A stretch of DNA of 64,000 nt from Leptolyngbya sp. FACHB-321 (GTDB lineage: Bacteria > Cyanobacteriota > Cyanobacteriia > Leptolyngbyales > Leptolyngbyaceae). Positions 52,776-62,900 of this stretch are shown here, piece after piece (within the stretch, counting starts at the first letter, position 1; each line of letters starts with the position of its first letter). The translations under genes were made by a program, and so were the position numbers. Below the pieces are notes generated by a model, which was given only the letters and a program-made list of their open reading frames with translations, ran no database searches and was not told the origin of the DNA. The stretch covers positions 1 to 64,000 of the forward strand of contig NZ_JACJPI010000046.1 in the NCBI RefSeq assembly GCF_014695975.1, in the 5' to 3' direction.

Positions 52776-53639
52776 GTGATTACTGTCTGGGAACTTGACT
52801 TCTACTCGCGCCCAATCTTGGATGAAAACAAAAAAAAGGTTTGGGAAGTACTGGTTTGTGAAAGCCCGTTGGCTGTCGATCGCCAACCAGAATCTCTTTT
52901 TCGCTACGCCGAATTTTGTTCTAGTGCTGAAGTTAACTCGGTGCGTTTAAAGAGTGTGATTGAGGCGGCGATCGCCCAGGCTCCGCAGCCTCCTGATAAA
53001 ATTCGCTTCTTTCGGCAGGCAATGAACAACATGATTGCCAAAGCCTGCAAAGAATTGGGCATCCCAGCCCAACTGAGCCAGCGAACATTTGTGCTAAACC
53101 AATGGCTTCGGCAGCGTCATCTAGAAGTTTATCCAGCCCTACCAGGCTTTCAACCGGGTGCTAATCCATCTGTGAGTTTTGCCAAAACCCCGCCGCAACC
53201 CCTACCCGATGCATTGCTGGGCGAAAAATGGCAGTTTGTCACCCTGTCAGCCAGTGACGTGGCAGAAATGAACGAGTGGACGATCGACTTTGGTGAAGCG
53301 TTTCCCCTAGCTCTTGCAGGGCTTGCGCCAGAAGCTCAAATTCCGGGGCTGCTAATCTTTTCGACACGTGCAACTCCCTTAGCTGGCTGGATGTCAGGTC
53401 TAGAGGTCGCCAGCGTTAGGTTTGACAGTGACTATCCCACGCGCTTGTTGCTAGAGACTGGGCTGAACGATCGCTGGACGCTTGCCAGCCTAGCGAATCA
53501 GCAGGTGAAAACAGAAGCACAGAACTTTGAAGCAGCGAAACAGCAGGCTAATGGTGTTCACTTCCTTGCGGTGCAAGCTGATCCCGAGACAGAAGCCTTT
53601 GCTGGATTTTGGCTATTACAGACGGTCAACTTAGCGTAA
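52776..53639 (+). CDS. Tab2/Atab2-family RNA-binding protein
   Basis: A 287-residue protein of the former DUF1092 family. ITVWELDFYSRPILDENKKKVWEVLVCES is the family N-terminus, then KIRFFRQAMNNMIAKACKELGIPAQLSQRTFVLNQWLRQRHLEVYPALPGFQPG, then WQFVTLSASDVAEMNEW, and it ends with VHFLAVQADPETEAFAGFWLLQTV. In Chlamydomonas Tab2 and in Arabidopsis ATAB2 promote translation of photosystem I (psaB) and also photosystem II mRNAs; cyanobacterial roles are less clear. GTG start at 52776, preceded by the S1 gene's terminal GAGTAAGG. Likely operon partner of the S1 gene. Confidence 0.93.
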   Translation: MITVWELDFYSRPILDENKKKVWEVLVCESPLAVDRQPESLFRYAEFCSSAEVNSVRLKSVIEAAIAQAPQPPDKIRFFRQAMNNMIAKACKELGIPAQLSQRTFVLNQWLRQRHLEVYPALPGFQPGANPSVSFAKTPPQPLPDALLGEKWQFVTLSASDVAEMNEWTIDFGEAFPLALAGLAPEAQIPGLLIFSTRATPLAGWMSGLEVASVRFDSDYPTRLLLETGLNDRWTLASLANQQVKTEAQNFEAAKQQANGVHFLAVQADPETEAFAGFWLLQTVNLA

Positions 53640-53888
53640 AGTGATCCTTAGCAGTCGTTGAGCAAGCAGCCTTTAGCGATCAGCGATGAAGGCAGGATCA
53701 ACAACTAGCGGCTGTAATCTGCTTTTTCCTAAGAGTTGGCTAGACCCCCAAACCATACGCTTTTTCACACAAGCTCCTAGCTCAGTTAAACAGCCATTGC
53801 GTCCCTAGTGGGTGTTCTACTCTAAAAACTAACGGCTAACCTGCTGACGGTTGAAAGCTCATTACTCACCCTCTGTTCGCTCATACTT

Positions 53889-55217
53889 ATGATGGGTTCC
53901 GACGACTTGCAACACGAGACCTTAGCAGAGCAACTGCTGGAATTGACTGCCAAGTCAGGCGCAGAAGCGGCAGAAGTCCTACAATCACGATCGCTGGCAT
54001 ATCCGGTCTTTTTTGAGGCAAATCGCCTGAAGCAGCTAGAAAGCGCCCAGGCAGAAGGAACAGCCTTGCGGCTGTGGCGAAACGGTTGCCCTGGTTTAGC
54101 CGTTGCTTACGGTTCCGTTGAGCCACAAGCTTTAGTTGATCGCGCGATCGCCCTGAGCCAGCTTAATGAACCAGAAACGATCGAACTGGCGGGTGCTGCT
54201 AAAAACCAATACCCTGACCTGGGCGAAACGGTGCCTGTAGAGCAATTAGTCACTTGGGGAAGAGAGGCGATCGCGCTCATCCGTGAGGCAAATCCAGACC
54301 TGATCTGCACTGCTGAATGGGAATGTGAAGCTGAAACAACTCGTTTGCTTAACTCCAACGGCTTAGACTGCGGCTACACTGATACAACTCTGAGCTGCTA
54401 CCTTTCCGCGGAGTGGATACGTGGCGACGATTTTTTGTGCGTCTCAGATGGGCAAACCCAACGGGGCAGCCTTGACCCTACTGCACTAGTGCACCAAATT
54501 ATGCAGCGGTTGGAGTGGGCAAGAGACAACACACAACCCCTGACTGGGCGCGTCCCCATTCTTTTCACATCCAAAGCCGCCGATATGCTGTGGGGCACGG
54601 TACAGTCGGCACTCAGCGGCAAACAGGTGCTTGAAGGCGCATCACCCTGGAGCGATCGCCTTAATGAACTCGTTACCTCTGAAGGCTTAACGCTTTCGCA
54701 ACAGCCCCATATTGGTCCCTTTAGCTGTCCCTTTGATGATGAAGGCACCCCAACTCGTGCCATTACCTTCATTGATCATGGTGTGCTGCAACTCTTCTAT
54801 GCCGACTTTACGACTGGGCGGGCGATCGGTAGCGGGACTACAGGCAACGGCTTTCGTCCTGGCTTGGGTAGCTACCCCACTCCTGGAGTGTTCAACATCA
54901 TGATTCAACCCGTCGGCAGTGTCGCTACTGGCAAGTCTCTCCCGGATTTAATCGCTACCCTTGATGATGGGCTAGTCATCGACCAGATGCTTGGTGGCGG
55001 TGCCGGAATTTCGGGCGAATTTTCCATCAACGTTGACCTGGGCTACCGTGTTAAAAACGGTGAAGTGATCGGGCGCGTGAAAGATACGATGGTATCCGGC
55101 AATGTTTACACTGCCCTACAGCAACTGCTGGCGCTGGGTGGTGATGCCGATTGGAACGGTTCTTGCTATACCCCGTCCCTAATCGTTGACGGGCTATCAG
55201 TCACTGCACGGAGCTAG
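53889..55217 (+). CDS. TldE/PmbA-family metallopeptidase-like protein
   Basis: A 442-residue protein of the TldD/PmbA family: ELTAKSGAEAAEVLQSRSLAYPVFFEANRLKQLESAQAEGTALRLW, then PILFTSKAADMLWGTVQSALSGKQVLEG, then the domain-end motif GNGFRPGLGSYPTPGVFNIMI and MLGGGAGISGEFSINVDLGYRVKNGEVIGRVKDTMVSGNVY. In the PmbA/TldE half of the pair the metal-binding HExxxH of TldD is absent, as here. The protein acts with TldD in proteolysis of small peptide substrates, such as the antitoxin CcdA or modified peptides. The partner is not in the window. Two consecutive ATGs begin the frame; the first is used. Confidence 0.9.
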   Translation: MMGSDDLQHETLAEQLLELTAKSGAEAAEVLQSRSLAYPVFFEANRLKQLESAQAEGTALRLWRNGCPGLAVAYGSVEPQALVDRAIALSQLNEPETIELAGAAKNQYPDLGETVPVEQLVTWGREAIALIREANPDLICTAEWECEAETTRLLNSNGLDCGYTDTTLSCYLSAEWIRGDDFLCVSDGQTQRGSLDPTALVHQIMQRLEWARDNTQPLTGRVPILFTSKAADMLWGTVQSALSGKQVLEGASPWSDRLNELVTSEGLTLSQQPHIGPFSCPFDDEGTPTRAITFIDHGVLQLFYADFTTGRAIGSGTTGNGFRPGLGSYPTPGVFNIMIQPVGSVATGKSLPDLIATLDDGLVIDQMLGGGAGISGEFSINVDLGYRVKNGEVIGRVKDTMVSGNVYTALQQLLALGGDADWNGSCYTPSLIVDGLSVTARS

Positions 55218-55325
55218 GTTTTAGACTTTAGACTAGGTACATCAAACCAGGTCTATGGATCACGGGCTGAGCAACCGCCAACTGTTCAGTGAACGAGCAT
55301 CCAGTAGAAAAAGAAGGGAGCGGTT

Positions 55326-57125
55326 ATGAGCGTTGCAGCCTTTAGAGACAGTCGACGTGGACATTATTGGTTGTTAGCAGGTTTGGCGATCGTGTTAGCG
55401 ATCACCCTTTCTGCTTGCCAGGCACAAAACCTGAAAAGTCAGGCAGCTCGTATCCCGCAGCTTGTTATTAGCACCACAACCGATCCCAAGACGTTTAACT
55501 ACGCCCTCAACAATTCATCACCCAATATTTTCTCCTTCACATTTGACGGGTTGGTTGACGAGCACGGCATCACAGCAGAGATTGTTCCAGCGTTGGCAGA
55601 ATCCTGGCAAATCTCAGAGGATAAGAAGCGCATTACGTTTACCCTACGCGACGGGCTGAAGTGGTCAGACGGTGCGCCTTTGACGGCAGATGACGTGCTG
55701 TTCACCTACAAAGATGTGTATCTGAATGAAGCTATTCCCACTGATGTACGAGATGCGTTTCGCATTGGCGACAAAAAGCAGCTACCAACGGTGAAAAAGC
55801 TGGACGATCGCCGCGTAGAGTTCCTTCTACCAGAGCCATCTTCACCCTTTTTGCGGGCAATGGGTGCCAAGATTTTGCCTGCCCATCGCCTTCGCCAAAG
55901 CGTGTTTACCAAAGGCTCTGATGGTAATCCCCGGTTTCTGACGACCTGGGGCACTGACACCAACCCAGCCGAAATCGTCACTAATGGACCGTACACGATC
56001 GAGAGCTACGCCAATAGTCAGCGGATTATTTATCGTCGCAATCCGTACTACTGGCGTAAAGGTGCCCAAGGCGAGACTTTGCCATACATTGAGCGCATCA
56101 TCTGGCAAGTCGTCGAAAACAGTGATAGCCGGATGTTGCGGTTTCGCTCTGGCGACCTGGACATGGCTGGGCTGCGCCCCGAAGATTTCTCCCTACTCAA
56201 GCGTGAAGAGCAACGTGGTAAATTTGCGATTCTTAACGGTGGACCAACCTCTGGGACGACCTTTATTGCTTTCAATCTGAATCGCGCCACAAACACTAAC
56301 GGCAAACCCTTTGTTGACCCGATCAAATCGCGCTGGTTTAACACCAAAGCCTTTCGTCAGGCAGTCGCTTATGCGCTCGATCGCCAGAGCATCATCAACA
56401 ATCTGTTTCGTGGCATTGGAGAACTTCAGAATTCGCCGATTTCGGTGCAGAGTCCCTACTTTCTGTCGCCGCAGCAAGGCTTAAAAGTCTATGAGCACGA
56501 TCCTGCTAAAGCAAAGTCGCTACTGCTAGGCGCTGGGTTTAAGTACAACGCCAAGCAACAACTGCTAGATGAAGCAGGCAACCGCATTCGATTCACAATG
56601 ATTTTGCCTGCGGGTAGCCGTACCGCACAGCAGTTTGCCGCTCAAATGCAGCAAGACTTGCAGAGTATCGGCATTCAGCTAGACCTGAATCCGGTTGACT
56701 TCAATGTGCTGGTGGAGAGTATCAGCAACCGTAACTGGGAATGCTACTTCCTCAGCTATACAGGTGGTGTGGAACCACATGACGGTGCGAACTACTGGAC
56801 TAGCGCTGGCACCTCCCATGACTTTAACCAGGGTCCTAATGTTGGCGCACCACCAATCAAAAACTGGGTTATTTCCGATTGGGAGGAAGAGATCGATCGC
56901 CTCTTTGTTGCCGGAGCCAGAGAATATGACGAAACCAAGCGCAAACAAATCTACGCTGACTTTCAACGCATTATTCAAGAGCAGGTGCCTGTCATTCATC
57001 TGGTGACACCCACTGCGCTCTCAGCCATCCGCGACCGTGTTCAAGGCGTGCAGTTTTCTGGTTTGGATACCCGTGGCTCTCTCTGGAATCTCTACGAACT
57101 AAAAGTTGTAGATGAGCAATCTTAA
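55326..57125 (+). CDS. ABC transporter solute-binding lipoprotein (peptide/nickel type)
   Basis: A 599-residue lipoprotein. The signal peptide ends in LSAC (MSVAAFRDS...AITLSACQAQN), so Cys near residue 31 is the lipid site. Then IPQLVISTTTDPKTFNYALNNSSPNIFSFTFDGLVDEHG, the SBP_bac_5 start, followed by ITFTLRDGLKWSDGAPLTADDVLFTYKDVYL and GPYTIESYANSQRIIYRRNPYYW; these are typical of oligopeptide-type solute-binding proteins. The ligand is not known. No permease or ATPase genes are next to it, so it probably feeds a transporter coded elsewhere. AAGGGAGCGGTT lies just before ATG 55326, a clear ribosome site. Confidence 0.93.
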   Translation: MSVAAFRDSRRGHYWLLAGLAIVLAITLSACQAQNLKSQAARIPQLVISTTTDPKTFNYALNNSSPNIFSFTFDGLVDEHGITAEIVPALAESWQISEDKKRITFTLRDGLKWSDGAPLTADDVLFTYKDVYLNEAIPTDVRDAFRIGDKKQLPTVKKLDDRRVEFLLPEPSSPFLRAMGAKILPAHRLRQSVFTKGSDGNPRFLTTWGTDTNPAEIVTNGPYTIESYANSQRIIYRRNPYYWRKGAQGETLPYIERIIWQVVENSDSRMLRFRSGDLDMAGLRPEDFSLLKREEQRGKFAILNGGPTSGTTFIAFNLNRATNTNGKPFVDPIKSRWFNTKAFRQAVAYALDRQSIINNLFRGIGELQNSPISVQSPYFLSPQQGLKVYEHDPAKAKSLLLGAGFKYNAKQQLLDEAGNRIRFTMILPAGSRTAQQFAAQMQQDLQSIGIQLDLNPVDFNVLVESISNRNWECYFLSYTGGVEPHDGANYWTSAGTSHDFNQGPNVGAPPIKNWVISDWEEEIDRLFVAGAREYDETKRKQIYADFQRIIQEQVPVIHLVTPTALSAIRDRVQGVQFSGLDTRGSLWNLYELKVVDEQS

Positions 57126-57246
57126 ACCCTGGTCTCTGATGAGAAAAAGGGCATGCTAGATCTTGTCTTGAGCTTAGATCCCTGACTTCTGCCCTAGATG
57201 GGGCGAATGATCAAGGCACAGAAAGAAGTCGGGGATCTGTGTTTCT

Positions 57247-57852
57247 TTAAGGGCAAGCTGCATCGCTTTTCTGGTTAACAGCGCCTAAAAGAGTTCGGAC
57301 ACTGACGCAGCGCTTCACACTTGGAGCACCCCTGAGTGCCAATGTCACTGTAAACGGCTGGGTATCAGTGATCGTTGGGTTGGTGGTCGCTTGTATCGTG
57401 GAAGCCACTGCCCCATCGGGACTGAAAATGATGGAATTACTGGCAGTGTGACTCGTTCTAAGAGTGAGAATGCCTGACCGAACCTCACCTTGTCCGAGCG
57501 TTTCCCATTGCGTGACCTGAGCATCAGGAATACGCCCTAAGGTCTGCACGGCTGCACCACCCGTACCCGTTATAGCAGCAGCAGTTAATGGTAAAACTGC
57601 TACTCTCGGCGGATCTGAAGCAACATCAAAACGGGCTTCTCGATAGGTCTGCGTGCGTTTCGCCTCAGCTTGGGCAGTGCGTAAGGTTTGGAGAATCCGC
57701 TCATTCGCAGTGCCTAGCCGTTGACGGTTAATGAAGGTCAACCACCCCGGAGCCGCGATCGCAAACAAGACTCCAATCATAATGACCACAACCAGCGTTT
57801 CGATAAGGGTGAAACCGGCGGTTGATTGTCTCAGTAAACGGTGATTTTTCAT
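57247..57852 (-). CDS. GspH/FimT-like prepilin-type protein
   Basis: A 201-residue type IV pilin-like protein: STAGFTLIETLVVVIMIGVLFAIAAPGWLTFINRQRL, a class III prepilin peptide (cleavage before Phe, Glu at +5) followed by a hydrophobic helix. The C-terminal part is a beta domain (FIFSPDGA-type segment: SIIFSPDGAVASTIQATTNP), and the last residue region contains two Cys (KRCVSVRTLL..., AACP) that could form a disulfide. It is the last of three pseudopilin genes downstream of hpsA and could be equivalent to hpsD, but this is not established. ATG at 57850-57852. Confidence 0.85.
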   Translation of the reverse strand: MKNHRLLRQSTAGFTLIETLVVVIMIGVLFAIAAPGWLTFINRQRLGTANERILQTLRTAQAEAKRTQTYREARFDVASDPPRVAVLPLTAAAITGTGGAAVQTLGRIPDAQVTQWETLGQGEVRSGILTLRTSHTASNSIIFSPDGAVASTIQATTNPTITDTQPFTVTLALRGAPSVKRCVSVRTLLGAVNQKSDAACP

Positions 57853-57888
57853 ATTTCTTCTCTAAGCTAGAGCACTAAAAGGAGCAGC

Positions 57889-59004
57889 CTACTGAGGTGC
57901 CGGACTTTTCTCAAAACTGCCGCGACTCAGCACACGGGTTTGTAGATCGAAGACAACTTTGGCAGTGGATGGAACCCCAGCCCGACCAGCCGCATTGCCT
58001 CTGAGGAAAACGGCAGTCTCCTGGTTACGTCCGCCTGTGTTGTTTTGAATCCCGGCTGTAAAACCACCACCTCTTACACAGGCATAAAAGCTGGTAACAG
58101 TTGTACCGGATGGCGATCGGACAAAGGGTGGCAGGCTGCCAGCAACGACAGAATCACCAGGACAGGCAGTCGCAGTCGAGCCTGTAGTAGTAGGGCTATC
58201 CACAAAATCCACTAATACAGGCGGATTGACAGCTACACCAGCAATAGCACCTGCATAAGGGTTCGGTGACCCATCTGATAGGATTGTTGCAGTTTGCAAA
58301 TTATTACCTGTAGCCTCAAAGGGCCAGCCAAGAAATTTATTGTTTGTTGTGGTCGGGTCAACCCAGCCCCTGTTGGGCGCACCAGTCGCTGTAAATTGAG
58401 TCAGCGCATAGCGTTTAAGCCGTGCCTTACCAGACCACGTATTACCTACATTAGTTGTATCAAGGTAGTACACAACTAAGCTATAAGTTCTGCGAGACAG
58501 GCAGGGCACTCCATTGATGCCACCTGGAGGATCAGGGTTAGTTGCGAGGTTTAAACTAGCTGCATTGGCTGCACAGAGATTAATTAAGACCTGAGGCAGC
58601 GGATCGACTCGCCAGAACGCTAAGACAGGCGTTGTTCCAGCCGCAGTTCCTGTCGGTTGCGTGTTGATCGCTGTAGGCAGGAAGCTGGTGACCCCTGGAC
58701 AAGCATCCGCTGCAAAAGCGCCCGTTCCAGTTAAACAGCTACCATCATAAACAAAGACAGCTTGGCGCAGTTCGGCACTGATGTAGTCCATCGCCAACTG
58801 CATTTCGCGCTGAGTTTCAGCACGGCTCGATTCTCGCTGGTTCACTTTCAGCAGTTCGACCACACTGTAGAGCAATGTACTGGTTATGATGCCGCCGATT
58901 AACACCGAGATCAGTAGTTCCAGCAGGGTAAAGCCAGTGGTAGGATGCTTACGCTGGAACCGGAACGATCGCACTAATAGCCACGGGAAGGAGTGTTTAG
59001 CCAT
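57889..59004 (-). CDS. Hormogonium polysaccharide secretion pseudopilin, HpsC-like
   Basis: A 371-residue PilW-like pseudopilin. TTGFTLLELLISVLIGGIITSTLLYSVVELLKVNQRESSRAETQREMQLAMDYISAELRQAVFVYDG holds the prepilin cleavage site, helix and conserved N-terminal part of PilW. The rest is a Thr/Pro/Gly-rich extracellular domain ending in a VFDLQTRVLSRGSF motif. The position after hpsA and hpsB-like genes suggests HpsC, which works with the type IV pilus apparatus in exporting hormogonium polysaccharide in Nostoc punctiforme. ATG at 59002-59004. Confidence 0.82.
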   Translation of the reverse strand: MAKHSFPWLLVRSFRFQRKHPTTGFTLLELLISVLIGGIITSTLLYSVVELLKVNQRESSRAETQREMQLAMDYISAELRQAVFVYDGSCLTGTGAFAADACPGVTSFLPTAINTQPTGTAAGTTPVLAFWRVDPLPQVLINLCAANAASLNLATNPDPPGGINGVPCLSRRTYSLVVYYLDTTNVGNTWSGKARLKRYALTQFTATGAPNRGWVDPTTTNNKFLGWPFEATGNNLQTATILSDGSPNPYAGAIAGVAVNPPVLVDFVDSPTTTGSTATACPGDSVVAGSLPPFVRSPSGTTVTSFYACVRGGGFTAGIQNNTGGRNQETAVFLRGNAAGRAGVPSTAKVVFDLQTRVLSRGSFEKSPAPQ

Positions 59005-59084
59005 TCTAAGCCTGGTTGAGAGAAGGATAGTAGCGATTAGAATTTACGGGCATTGCTAGCGCCGTAGCATACGAGCGTTCTGGT

Positions 59085-59894
59085 TCAGCAACCATCGGGG
59101 GTCGAACAGACGGTGCTATAGTCTTGCAGAGAATTGCTGGTATCGTTGCGAACGATGGTGGAATACAAAATCGCTAGAGGTCGACGATTTTGGTCACCCA
59201 GTCCGCTCACAAAGCGGAGGGAGGCTTGTGCCGTTTGTAGACCGCCTAAATTTTGACGCAAAAGTGGATTGTCGGAGTAAACCCTTACGCCTAATCGGAA
59301 GCCAGATAATCCAGTCGGAGGGGGACCCGCTGTGCGAAAAGTCTGTACCAGAAATTGTGACTGGCACGCAGCAAGATTACTGGGATCAAGATCGGTGCTG
59401 ACTGGGAGCAAAGCAGTAGCCGCAACGGTGACACCTGTGTAAGTGTTACAGCCTACAGTAGAGGACTTCAGAACGCCAGCGGCAATGCTAGTCGGTGCAG
59501 GAACGTTACTAATACTGCCAACTACTTCAGGCAGATCAGCCGCTGTATAAACGCCGCGCTCAACTACTGCCCGCACTCGGTCGATCTCTGCTTGAGCCAC
59601 CTGCAAGGCTTGTTCTGCCTTCCGGCTCTGCACACGGGTTGCTGTGATGAAGAAGATCGGAGGGGTAATCGCAATCAGCGTGATGGAAACCACGACGATC
59701 GCCACCAAACACTCAATCAACGACAGACCCTGATCGCGTTTTGCAAGTTGTGCTGACGGAGCACGCTGCGGCAAACGAGTCAACAAAGAAAGGAGTAAGC
59801 GCTGCCGTCGCATCACTATGGTAGAAGAGGGGTTGGGCATTGCTGTCGTGGCTACCTGCACTGTAGGTTTACTGGATGCGGGATTGATGGACAT
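59085..59894 (-). CDS. Hormogonium polysaccharide secretion pseudopilin, HpsB-like
   Basis: A 269-residue prepilin-type protein. KRDQGLSLIECLVAIVVVSITLIAITPPIFFITATRVQSRKAEQALQVAQAEIDRVRAV carries the prepilin cleavage site (G/LSLIE) and a PilV-like helix. The remaining part is Thr/Val-rich, with cysteines near the end (STVCSTPDGC). The N-terminal leader is unusually long (about 57 residues) and basic. The start is ATG at 59892-59894, with GGAGA eight bases upstream, rather than the ATG at 59925-59927 that overlaps hpsA. It lies immediately downstream of hpsA and is translated from the same transcript. Confidence 0.83.
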   Translation of the reverse strand: MSINPASSKPTVQVATTAMPNPSSTIVMRRQRLLLSLLTRLPQRAPSAQLAKRDQGLSLIECLVAIVVVSITLIAITPPIFFITATRVQSRKAEQALQVAQAEIDRVRAVVERGVYTAADLPEVVGSISNVPAPTSIAAGVLKSSTVGCNTYTGVTVAATALLPVSTDLDPSNLAACQSQFLVQTFRTAGPPPTGLSGFRLGVRVYSDNPLLRQNLGGLQTAQASLRFVSGLGDQNRRPLAILYSTIVRNDTSNSLQDYSTVCSTPDGC

Positions 59895-59914
59895 AATCAG
59901 GTCTCCAGACAGAG

Positions 59915-62900
59915 TTAAGCAGGACATTTGATGTTTGCAGGAACCCCAGTGATGCCGGATGTACTCGCCGCAGTGCAGAGTCTCCTAATATAAGGATCGT
60001 TAGCAGGCAGTTCTGAATAGAACTCGTTGCGGTTTTTGCCAGCGGTAATAAAGCGAGCGGCTGCCGGACCGGCTGGTGCTAGCTGGAGTGCAGGATCGTA
60101 GCCCCAAATCCGATTGGGTGGTGAGTAATATCTGATGGCTTCACTGTTAGGAGAAGCTGTTAAGGGCGGTTCCCAAACATCCTGGTCAAAGGGTGCGGTC
60201 GCAGAGTTACTAAAGTTGAGCTGCAAGAACGAACCCGCAAACCAGAGGTTTCTTTGATCCCAGTTTTCTAGGAAGCGAGGGAAGTTGTGCAACCCACCAT
60301 AGGACTGTCCTGCCCTGGAAGGCACAATGCCACTTACGATGATAGAGTCTACCGTCGTACCTGCGGTGGTGGCTGGCATCAGCGACTTGTCTTCAGTAAA
60401 CTCATCGTAAGTTTCGCTGGCAATCGTTCCATAAGGAGTACCGTTCGCTTTCAAGGGTTTACCGTTGCGGTCAATGCGGATTGGCGCAGTGGCAGTAGCA
60501 GCAGCCGTTTTATCTTCTCGCTGCCAATTTGCCGCGCCGAGGTTCGTCTCCGGACGATTTTGGTTTAAGAACGATGTCCTATTGCTAGTACAGCCTGGAC
60601 CAAACAGCCCAAAACCAGGGTTTGCAGGGGCGTTTAGGTTATTATACTTATCGGCAGCGGCAGTGATCGTGCCACCAGAGCCTGCATTTGCAACGAACGC
60701 ATCTTCGATACTGCCATCGCAGAAGCTATCAGACAGGATGGAAACGGCATCAGCAAGAATTTCGGTTGGTCGCCAGCGATCGCCCCCTGTACCTACTCTG
60801 GCAAAGTTAGGGTTGCGAGTCGTACGACCATAAAACTGATCTTGCGTATAACGTCCATTATCGTCCCCAGGCACTAGGGTTTGAGTAAATTCCTCGATAG
60901 CCGTACCAGGGGTATCATCAGCGCCCGTCCGATGCAAGTTAAAATCGCCCTGAATATAAACCGGGCTATCGGTAAAGAAGGAAAGACCACGAGTGTTGTC
61001 TGTACTGGGAAGCGCAAAAGAATCATTGCGTTTAAGCTGCACGCCATTGCGAAGCCGGAAACCGTGAGGACGACGATCGGGATCAGCGATAAAGTCTACT
61101 TGCTTAGTGCTAATCGCAACGCCATTAGCATTGGGAGCGAGTGTTGGATCAGTTGGGCTAGTTAAAGTTGTGGCATTGGTCGTCACAGGTGCAAGACCAC
61201 CTGCTGGTCGAGCAATTGCATCTTCTCGCACCGCATCTTCTCGGAACGCATAGACAATACCACTAACAGGTAGCCAGGGTGTCCCAGCAGTCGTGTTAGA
61301 TAGACTCCGACTCCGCAGCATTCCTAGGTCAATATCCATTGTGCGGGTCGTCATCATTTCGCGACCGTTGAACACACCTCGATCAAGGAAGCCCACTGCT
61401 CTCAGCGCCCCTGTAGGATCAACAATCAGGTTAGGCGAGACATTTGCGCCAGCAACATTAGAACGAGTTTGCAGAATCGGTAAGGTCCAGCTTGCAACAT
61501 CAGCACGTGGTGTCATTAAGATCGCAGAGAAATCATCGGGTGTGGCACCAACGACCTGGTATTGATAGGTAGAGCTAGTCTTAGCCTGAATATACGGGTC
61601 GCTAGAGTACGGCTCATTAGTGGGCTGAAGGTTGTTCGGTATTGCAGCGGCATCACCGTCATAGTCGTGAGCGACTTTAGGGAAAAGGTAGAAGAGAGCA
61701 GGGTAACGGGGCGTGTTTTCGCAGAAAGCAAGCGCCAATCCAACGCGCTGCCTGCTTTGCGCTTGAGGATTATTACTGGCATTGATAGGAAACGTTTCTG
61801 GATCGCAGCCAGTAGAGAAAGTAACGTCAGTATTGCCAGCCGCTTGAGCTTGATAGGTGTTGCCGTTGGCAGCCCAATAACCACTGCTTGTAACAGGGGG
61901 TTGCGGAGACCCTGTTTTGAAGCCAAAGAGACGATCACGCTCAACCTGCTGCTTCCCATAGACAATGCGGGCAATGCCTGCCAATGTCAGCTTGTCAGAG
62001 TTGCTTAAACCATTGATATTCGGATCAGTTAACAGAGCCTGAATAAACGCTTCGGGCGGCAGCTGGCTGTATGCTGCAGGGGCTTGAGTAGCATAGGATG
62101 CTGGAAGGCTACCGTTCACGACTGTAAAGGGGAAGTAGTCACCTGTTGCAGGATCTTTAACTTCACCGTTATTTCGAAGACCATCAATTAAGTCAAAGAG
62201 ACGAGTGCCTAACATGCCTAAGCCAGGAGTACCACCACCGTCATTAGTGAAGGTGTAGTTTACCGACGTGTTAAGGTTATGCCCCAACATACCCAGGGTA
62301 CAAGTGGCGGTATGCAGGGTAGACTTGTCAGCCAAACTCAGGTCTGCGTAGGGAGTCGCGGGAGTTCCAGTTCCATCCAAACGGGCAAGCGTACGGCGCA
62401 GCTCAGAAAAGTTACCCCACATTGACGTAAGGGGATAGGGATGCACGATCGAGCCAGAGGCTTCCTGCCTGGGCGGGAAGGCACCGTCAATGATACCAGC
62501 AGTTGCCGGATCGTCATCGCCCGCAAAGGTTGCCAAATTGCGGAGCGCTTTGCCCAGAGGTTGGGTAGGGGCGATCGCTGCACTAAAAGCGCCCTCAGAT
62601 GCAAGCCAAGTCGGGGCGGCAAACTCCCAGCCATTTGTCCCATTTCCCGTCAAGAAGTCTGTGATTACCTGGGGATTGCCATTGACCGATTGCGACCGAA
62701 AAGTAATGCTGTTAGCAAGCGTAGCCGCTGTGCCAGGATGAGCCGTACTTGCCAAACACGCTACAGGAAGAGCAGCACCAACTGTACTGCCTACGTGGTA
62801 GATTGCCGTTGACTGCACCGCCGCAATGTTGTCCCGCAAGGTACGACGCTGGCGCTGCTCGTGACTGAGCGTTTCACTCGGTGGATACAGTGGATCTTTC

